From Holothuria scabra (lineage: Eukaryota > Echinodermata > Holothuroidea > Aspidochirotida > Holothuriidae), in assembly GCA_037179385.1 (NCBI GenBank), contig CM074189.1, positions 25,791,648 to 25,855,647 of the forward strand: DNA of 64,000 bases. Direction: 5' to 3'. A program made the translations under genes and the position numbers. Below, piece after piece: positions 55,356 through 64,000 of this stretch. The notes under the pieces were generated by a model. That model searched no databases. It saw nothing but the letters and a program-made list of their open reading frames with translations, and was not told the origin of the DNA. Position 1 is the first letter of the stretch; every line of letters begins with the position of its first letter.

Positions 55356-57372
55356 TTAACTACCTTTCCTAATTTTACATAAACATTTCCGCATGAAATA
55401 TTCCCGTTTTCTCATCCCAATTTGCCCAGGTTCCAAAGAAAATTGCCTAATACTTACAGGCTAGTCTGCTGCACCAACTTAATCCATGACCCAGAAGAGC
55501 TGATCCTAAACGGTTCGGTCATTTTAGCCAGCGATACGGTCCCCATTTACGTGGAGGCTACGACCTTCAGGGGCCCTGCGCTCCTCATCCGTACTGGCAT
55601 CGACAGGCTTATTCTAAGTAAGGAGCCACTCCCTTGCTACGACCTACACTCGAGTTGCTAGAGTCTCTATCAACTCCCTGCTCTCACTAATACCCTTAAC
55701 TATCGCAAGATCCTATCGGCCATATAATGACTCCTAAAGTTTCTAGATTGTGGATTCGAGCCTGGTCAAACAGTTAAAAGGAACGAAAGAGAATGTTAAT
55801 GATAACTCGCCTGTCGCCTGTGACATTCACGACACTAGAAGTTTGTCATTATCAGTGGCGGTATGGGACGTCAAATTAATCAAATTAGTCTTTCTAAAAT
55901 AACAAATTTGAAACAGAAACAAAGTAATATTAATGAAAAACTTTGATTTTCTTTTGTTTGCGGAAACAATTTACTCTCCACTCTTCATTTCCACAACCAC
56001 ATCATAGTCTCTTCTTGAGCAGACATTGAAGGAATATTTCCGTATTGATGAACTCTGCTCGCCGGTGGCGAGACCGCTGCCCCGCGGCTTAAAATTTTAT
56101 ATAGATTTTAGCCAAAATTACCCGAAAGAACCCTTGTCCGTGTTTGAAGCCATGCCTTTCTTAAAGTGTGCCTCAGGTCACAAAATTCAAAAACATATTA
56201 AACAGCATGAAAAATGAACTCTAACAGTCTAACTCCCATCTTCATAGGACATCCTTCAGCCAAGATATTACATGTTGAAATTTATTCACTCAAATTTAAT
56301 GGTACCTTGTAAAATTATGTGATGTCATTGTTGTACTACTTAAATTACAATCTTTGTATTTCTTTGTTTTTCTGAAAGTTACTGCGCCTTGTACTAAGGT
56401 GTGATTGGGGTAGATGCGCACTCTTTAAAAAGGTGTCTCTTGATCGGCTTTTGCTATTGTGTTGTATCCATTGTACCCTTTGTTTGGGTGAGGGATTCGG
56501 TTGGGTATAAGAACTATCGTTAGCCAGTTAGGACATTTCTTGTTAAACAGTGCTCATCGCTCCTATGGTTTCACTCTTACTCTTATGGGGTTATGTACTT
56601 AATTACGTCCTCTCTGTGCAACATGCTCTGTAGGCAAACAGGGAGGGTCCAAGGTCGTATAAACATTTTTAATTTTAGAAAGAAACAAAGCAGGTAATGA
56701 GAGTTGTAAAACCAGAAAGTCACAAACTGCGTAAGGGACTAATTTGTTCATGCTGTTAAATGTATATATTTTCTTCTCTCTTTTTTTTTTTTTTTTTGAC
56801 TTGACGTACCCTTTAAAGGCTGCTACACAATGACCGATATGTACATCTATGTGTCACTGCAATACAACAGTGAACACTTTCAGGTAGTTAAACTCAAATT
56901 TGCTTACCAAGAAAAGTGAGCTGATAGATTCTGTATTTACAGTGGTCAACCAGGCTATGTAAGGATGGGCCAAAACTCGGACTTACTGACATGCGTGTTG
57001 TAGCCTTATCATGAAGGCATTCCGTGATGAAAACAACGTGTAATTCACGGTGTCACGGTGCAACTCGTAAAACACTTTCCTACAGGGTTAGCATCATGTA
57101 AATACTGACCCACAAGAGTGTGGAGCAAGTTCCTACAGGTAACGTTTTTCTCCCTTTCTTTCGTTATGCTTTTACTTTAGTTGGTTTTTCTAAATTTTTC
57201 ATGGGGAAAGACCATATAAATATATAAATTCATACAGGATCCTTAAGTTCACTATCTCAGCTTGACGATTGGAATCAACTGACGTAGCCTGCCACCAACA
57301 CTTTTGCCGCGTACTGCTCGGAGCAGATTTAGGAACAACATTACATGGCAGGAACATACGTGTACATTTATT

Positions 57373-57421
57373 CGTGTGTGTGCGTGTGAGGGTGTGTGCG
57401 TGTGTGTGTGTGTGTGTGCGT
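57373..57421. repeat. (TG)n microsatellite
   Basis: TG-rich tract with a few GC/GA interruptions. The copy A counterpart (about 13,205-13,215) has only a few TG units. Confidence 0.85.
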
Positions 57422-58599
57422 GCTTTATATTTTCAATAAAATTTGCGAATAGTTGCATTCCGCATCATCTATAATGAAATACGTCATTTTGTTGTTGTCC
57501 GGAAAAATAAAAACTGCAGAAATAATGATACTAGACACCATCACGAATCGTGATCCCTCATTTGCGTAAGTCACCAAGTACCCTTGCAATAAGTAAAAGG
57601 ACTTTAATTAAGGCGACTAACTACAAATCTGTCACAATCCTAGTATGGGAATTAACACGTGCAGTGCCGTGAATAGTCATTTTGTCACCTATAATTTTGT
57701 GAGCGGTAGTTTCCATCCGGAGAAAGCTTCTACAAAACTTTAGAGGCCATATTCTTTTTCAGTTATTGCGTTAGATAAAATAGAATGGGTAGACGGGAAA
57801 CAAAACTTGTACAAAAAGGCACATCATGTGGTAACCACTGTTTTCGAAAATGCAATTAGCTGAAGCCTAGAAGTGTCGATGGTGTTCCCATGCGCTCGAA
57901 GCATGATGTTCCCATGCGAGCGAAGCCCGCCTCAAATTTTCTCGTCTCGTGAGGATGTCTACCCCATTTTGCAAAATTGCAATGCAGAGGAACCTTAAGC
58001 ATCACGTTGCATGGAAGGGTCAGTCTGAGCCCATTCATGACTGAACATGTTAGTTCAGTACTGAGTGGAACTGCTTTTATAGGAAACGACAAGTGGTGAT
58101 GCACAAGGACTTATATTGATCGTTTCCCTCCTTCGACTTTTGAATCCAACACCCAAAGAATATCGACATTTTGCAAGAAATTTATTCGTTATACACTAAA
58201 CGAGCCTTTAAAGGATATAGACGACTAGGGGCAGCTTCATCCCGTTGAATATTTAGCTCTGACCCGACGTTGCGCTAGAGGAAACGGTCTTCGGGAACAA
58301 TTTGGGACGTTTCGATTTCATGAAGGTAAACATAAGCCGGAAAGCGCATTAAAAAAGTAGGCTACGCATGAGCAAAAACGAAGATCACTCCGTCCTGTCG
58401 TTTTTATGTTTGGTCTTAAAACAGGACAGCAGATGGGTTCTCATGGTAAATTCCCTCGTACAATCGTCTTCAAAACAGAAACTTAACTTAACGGTCAGGA
58501 CGGAATCGAGTTTGCGCCCGCATTTAACTCACCGTCCTGTTGCCCTACCGTCCTGATTCGAAAAGTCGCTAATGTCCAGAACAAAACGGTTTCGACGCG

Positions 58600-61500
58600 A
58601 AATTTGGGGGGTTTTCTTGAGAAATACTGAAGACAATTTGGTTTATATTAAGAAATAGAAGGACGTTCCTTGTTCTTACATTTGACATTTTCATTTTTCC
58701 GACTACAACTGTATCTTATTACTAGTCCCGCCAAAACTGTCTTAAGCTATTTCTTGTGCAGATGTAAACCCTGTTACATTGTTCCTATACCGTCATCTTG
58801 GGGGGAACAATAAAAAATTGAGGTCGTACGCATAAGAATTCGCCCTGTATGTGTATCAGACTATGGGCGTTCTCGATTTGCTGAAAATTAGCTGTCTGCA
58901 TTTTTGGCGTTGGTTTGTTTTGCCTCTAAAAGAGGGCGTACTTTTTTTGCTCTGTGACATCATGTGCACGAGGTCTATGAAATAATCCTAAACAGCATCC
59001 GAGTAGTAAAATTTTGTCAGCGAACTCTCTGTGCCTGTCAAATTTCAGCTTCTCGGTATTTCGACTAAGATCATGTGTAGTATCTGTTGTAGTATCTATT
59101 TTCAACCGGTCTAGAATGAGGTTGTAAATGACAGACAATGGTGTAAATGGTCTGAGGTTGGTCAAGTGTTGTTCTTCAGTGGAAGTATGACTTCTTTGGG
59201 AAGCAGTCATAGTTTGGTTTCCCCAACGGCTCTTTGCCAGAGAGTCAGGAGAACTTAAGATAAATGTCAGCTCTACAGCACCTTTTGATTTCTATGATAG
59301 TGAAGATCATTCAGCAGTTAAGAAGTTTCTCTCTCGCTCTGTAGATATACTTGGGGAATAGACCAGGGCACCGAATTTCGAGGGGGTCCTCTTCTACTAC
59401 ACTCTACTCACCTTTCATGCAAATTTAATAGTTTGTAAAATGCCCCCATCTCAATGATGGTTTCAAGAGTAAATAAATGTTGCGCGCCCTTTACCAAAAG
59501 TGTACCCTCCTTTTCCCCAACATTGAGAAAGGGGTGGCGGGGAATACTTCTGAAAATATGTGATAAGTCATGAAGTGTCTTAATAATTTTATAAAGAATT
59601 GCAGCTACACATCACAACGCGAAAAACGCACGCCAAAGAACAGTATAATTTCCTCATAACAATGAGGGCAAATCTATTACCGATTTACTGGAGATTTCAA
59701 GGCTGTTACAAAGAAATTTGTTTGTCATTGGCTCTACGATTTGTATCTTTAAGGCATGTTATTCGAATTTAGGACCAATTAACTGTGGTGTTCCACAATG
59801 GTGTGGATTAGGACCACACAAGTTCTTCTTTATATAAATGGTATTTAGGAAAAAAAACTTGAAGTATTTTGTCTTTTAGTTTGGCTGTTGATGACACTAG
59901 ACTTTTCTTCCGTTATTCTTATCTACATGTACTCATGTACATGTGCTACTGAAATAGTCAATAAGCCCTGTACATGTGTTGGTGAAATAGTCAACAAGAA
60001 ATTGTTTCTGCCTCGTTCAGGGATAAAAGCTGTCATATTTATACTGATAAGACAAAATTTATGGTTTTAGCCCATATCAGGGACGGGTTTATAATATTGA
60101 GCATTATACAGATTACCAGAATACTTCTTCATTAAATGCTTCAAGTTCCTTATAATTGATAGGCGTTTCAAATGGAATCCTGACATTCACGGAGAAAAAC
60201 ATTTGTTTTAGAACTCTATGTACCACATACCTGTCGAATCAGAAATTTGGAACCATACATTGGTATCAAGTTTCTTTTGAAAATTTAACTTTTTATTTTT
60301 CTTCAACTGCCCAAAATACTCAAATACGGAAGCAAAGGGTGTCCTTTTCGCTCTGCGTAGGCCTCCCAGAATGCATTTCACTGCTAGTGAAAAGGGTGCA
60401 AAGATTTGCGCAATAACGGTCACTAATGCGAGGTCTGCTTCCCTATTGTCACATGCAAAGATCATGAGGAAATCAATTGCCCTGCTTGTTGAAACAAACG
60501 ATTTCCCTCCAGGTCGATTGTGGGAGAAATCAGAGGATCACAGAGGACCATTTATAGATTTATCACGGTTTGTAAACTTGCACTTCTCCACCTCATGAAA
60601 AAGTTTGAAGCACGGCTTCTAAGATTATTAGTGTAATGCATAGTTTGAACTCTTTTAACCCAGAGGTATCTTACTTTCTGTGCAGAAACATATTCTTCTA
60701 CCGCATCTTTTTAACTGTGTTATTCCACGGGGTAATGTTTCCATATATTAGTGGATAGCATTTAGTATTGCTTGTGAAAACTGGTTACTTGAACTTTGTG
60801 TAATGCTACTTTATATAAACAAAAAGCACGAAACGAGTTAAAATGTTGAAGTTGTTTGAAATTCAAAAGAACCAACTAGGCAATCCGGGTGCAAGAATTA
60901 ACTATTCTCCAACTCTTCAAATCTATTCACCTTTGTTAGATATATTTATTCATTTGCATTTTATGTGAAGTAATTTATCGCCCAATGTACATTACACACA
61001 CCAGTGTTGAAATCAAGTCATTTGATATCGCTTCTCGACTCACCTCGAGTCACAAGGCGTCGAGTTATCTCGACTCTTTAGCAATTCTAGTCGATTCAAG
61101 TCTTTCCTAAGTTCGAGCGGAGAAAGTTTTGGACAATGCATCGAACCCTATCCCATGGACCAAAAGTTTCATTTTTAATGCTAAATTTTTCGTTTCTTCT
61201 ACCAGGAAGAAAGACTTTTAAATTAAAAAAAAACTTTATACTTTAAATCATTTCTTCGAATGAAACTGGGCACTAAAGAAGGTAGAATTCTTCGTTTTTT
61301 CCAACCATGCTACAGTGGACAACAATAACTATGCCCACTGCAAATTGAGGAAAATTGATAACATTTGAATTCTTCAAGTTACTAAAGAATCCATCTACTC
61401 AGAGACAATTCAACTGAAATGGTTGAAAGGTAACTGATGAAAGGTATATATAAGAGCATTTACGGTTTGCAAATGTTTCCCTGTCTGAAGTCTTGCCCAA

Positions 61501-61790
61501 AAGACTATTTAAGCGGAGCTCCACCGTCAGTCGGCGCGGAGCGTAGAGGACATTTTGAAAAATTCGGACCCCTCAGACAGTAGAAAATGGCATAGGCTTG
61601 TTAGTAGTAGCTAAACAGCAGGGAGGTAAAAAGACTTCTTCGGGAGAAACGGGCAAGCACCCAAATTTTTTTTTTCAGCGTCAACACCACGGTACCAGGG
61701 ACTTCGAATTTTTGCCTTTTTGGAACAAATATTTGTGGCTATGGAGCTTGTATTACAGACATTTATGGATTCTGAGTTTCTTGCTTAGGG

Positions 61791-61825
<35 letters not shown>

Positions 61826-62520
61826 GGAAATTAGTTTTCTGACAGAAAATTATAGAAATAGCACTGAAGTTGTCGGTGTCACTTGAAGATCTGGTGTCAC
61901 AAATGGCAAATTTCGGTTTTTTCATGTACAGAGCTTGAAAGGGCTTATCAAATTGACTCATGAGGCAGCACTTATGTATTAGAAATTGAACGCTGAAGCG
62001 TGCAGAGCGCGCGGAAATTTTTTCTTCTTTGAAACAATGAATTACAAGTAGGCGCTTGTTTTAGAACAGAATCAGGAATTTTATGAGAAAGAAGAATTCC
62101 GAATATCACATAATAAAAAGGGGTTTTCTGATCCGATAAGTCCGCCCCTCTTTTTCACTGTGGGGGCTATCGTCCCCGCAGCCCCCTCTTCCTACGCCCA
62201 TGAGTTAATCTCAATTGCCAGATAGTATTTCATCTTAATTTGCACAAGAAGCCTCATTTAGTATACAAAATTAACATGAATCCATTTCCAATTGTAGGCA
62301 GAATAAACCTGTCAAAATATAGGTAAACATTCAAATGTAAAACATATTTCCTCCAGTCAGGGTGACCATGGGTGACATGGGAGCTTATAAGCATGTACTG
62401 CACACTCTGTGCTGTGCAGATAATGAACTCGTCTATGACAGCCGTTGCATCGGGAGGGTGGTGGAAAAGAGGTGTATGGTCTTTTTCTGTTGTAGACTGT
62501 AAGGACTTACTTTATTTACT
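58600..62520. other. 4-kb composite insertion in copy B, no gene recognised
   Basis: Absent from copy A, where the flanks (about 14,405 and 14,430) are adjacent. It contains a dispersed repeat at about 61,480-62,205 ('GGCGCGGAGCG', 'TTCGGACCCCTCAGAC', tail 'CCTACGCCCATG') related to 530-815 and to the hAT-like element interior, and a T run. The short frames around 60,156-60,598 show no domain. Confidence 0.55.
61790..61823. repeat. poly(T) run
   Basis: About 33 T in a row inside the dispersed repeat. Confidence 0.9.
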
Positions 62521-64000
62521 TAAGAGTTGACTCGAGTACTGTCTGCAAAGACGTGAGTCAAATTAATTCTTTAAGTTTGCTTACAAGAGTCAAGTCGAGT
62601 CTTTGGCGAGTGATGACTCTAGTCGAATCCCGGCAGTTTGTGACTCTAGTCAGACTCGAATCACGTTTTTCACTCAAGTCGCCACAACACAAACACCCAA
62701 TCCCCCATGGCTTCTTATACTATTCAGAACTTTGATCATAAGAATTTTGGAATTTCCTCGAGACGGAAGTTGTTTCTTCTAAGTGTCTGTCTCTGTTGAC
62801 ATTTTTCAAAAGACTTCGGAGCATTTCACTCAAGAAGCCTAGAATTTTCCAACAAAACGGAAGTGCTTGTTAACGTAGAATTTTAGATGTTTTGTTCATA
62901 ACTGTAAATATGTAATTTTTAAAAAGGAGACTACTTCGTTCAGTCTTGTTTCGTTACATTATAGGCACTAGAATTTCTCTAAAATCCTTTTCTTTTGTCT
63001 AATATGATTTCAACTCGAACATGTTAATTATGTAGTAAACAATGCAACATCACTCGATAGTTTATTAAGGGCTAATTAGCTCTAATTAGTTCTTCTCACA
63101 TTTAAGTTACCATTATTTTCCTATACCTGTAAACATAAAAACATGATTCGAAAGTTCAATAACGCCTCTCTTTCCATACATAAGTAGTATATGACTGTTT
63201 TATTATTTTTTTATTTTATTATTTATATTTGTTTTATCTTGAACCATGAAAATTATAATCACGGAATTTTTGGATCATGTCGAATAAGCTATCAAGACAA
63301 ATATTACTGAACTCTCAATTTATCAGTTTATTTACATGGCATCTATTACCTGAAAAATACGGGTCTTGATAAATAAAGGTCATCAACTTTCACTTATGAA
63401 GTTAATAGGCGGTTTCGATCATTTTGTTATATTGTTTAGTAGTTTAACTCTCTTTACTGGTAATAAAAAACAAGCTATAAGTGTCCTTAAGCAAAAAGAC
63501 CATAGTCAATTAAGTAAACGTTTATGTTGTATTATACATTGTGTTTTCAAATTTAAGGACAAAAGACATGAGGAAAATTTCAAAACATCTGGGACATGTA
63601 ACTTTCTTATCATAAGAGATTTTTGCAAAGTCCCTATCTTAAAATTTGTGCTACAAATGTAACTTACCTACTTGTCGCAGATTTAGGTTGTTTGGTATAT
63701 TTATGAAACGTTTGTGGCTTCAAAGAACGTTCCTCTAGACCACAACAAACTATATCCCTGTCTGCATTTGGGTGTAAAGTATTAGTAACTGACACATGTT
63801 GTTTTTCGTTACTTTTTACAAGTTCAAATGGTTAATGAACTGTAAAATATTGGTTAACTTGCACCATCTTTGTTGAATTATTTAATAACTTCAGAGTTTT
63901 TCTTGTTTGAAGGACAAGTTTTCGTGTACTAGAGTATATTCACGATGACATATTTTTGTGGGATTTAATTTTAGATATATAGCTACGAAGAAGCCATGCA

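Larger units (their letters stand above)
50161..63990 (+). repeat. segmental duplication, copy B
   Basis: Direct copy of 9,961-16,060, expanded by insertions: about 690 bp at 50,185-50,878, the hAT-like element 52,080-54,445, a block at 55,105-55,683 including a TTAA MITE, and a block of about 4 kb at 58,600-62,520. It lacks the MITE at 15,025. The end of the window matches the place where copy A is interrupted by the foldback element. Confidence 0.85.

Overview
Eukaryotic, AT-rich, gene-poor and repeat-dense DNA. It has spliced exons with GT/AG borders, an Ig-domain and tyrosine-kinase-type receptor gene family, Penelope-like and LINE retroelements, a tRNA-derived SINE and many terminal-inverted-repeat (TIR) elements. 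I infer a marine invertebrate, most likely a deuterostome such as an echinoderm. That placement rests on the mix of elements and the receptor type, not on a diagnostic gene.

1-9,960: the 3' half of a receptor-type tyrosine kinase gene on the + strand. Seven consecutive exons (2,797-8,568) join in one open frame of 265 residues, none of them recoverable as a single long ORF. The catalytic motifs are changed (HRD to HPD, the catalytic-loop Asn to Lys, DFG to DFC), so it reads as a pseudokinase. A TTAA-flanked MITE and an antisense integrase-like fragment sit in its introns. The N-lobe and ectodomain would lie upstream of the window.

9,961-16,060 and 50,161-63,990 are two diverged direct copies of one non-coding segment about 40 kb apart. 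They differ by clean insertions (TTAA MITEs, a 2.4-kb hAT-like element with an 8-bp duplication, a 4-kb composite block). Copy A is interrupted at 16,081 by a 5.56-kb foldback element (16,081-21,640). Its arms are built of about 569-bp repeats carrying ATGGCGGC motifs, and its interior encodes a domain I recognise only as a recurrent uncharacterised invertebrate family. Just after it lie a decayed signal-peptide/Ig exon and a second, intact Ig exon (22,004-22,892).

22,964-28,620: between (TA)n tracts lie two almost identical Penelope-like elements in head-to-head orientation (one nearly full length with a 1-bp frameshift, one 5'-truncated), followed by fragments of other Penelope-type ends with hammerhead-like cores. 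28,577-30,745 is a foldback element with a nested MITE. 31,041-34,125 is a LINE with endonuclease and reverse transcriptase, bounded by 214 bp of (TA)n. A second LINE's zf-RVT tail and more hammerhead-like motifs follow to 35,780.

38,810-48,058 is a 9.25-kb TIR element with a TA duplication and subterminal TTGGGTCA repeats. It contains a spliced minus-strand gene of SAMD3-like type: a SAM domain split over two exons, a C2H2 exon and three conserved C-terminal exons. Three smaller inverted-repeat elements are nested in it. The remainder, 48,059-50,160, is repeat-derived, with a SINE and a long hairpin.
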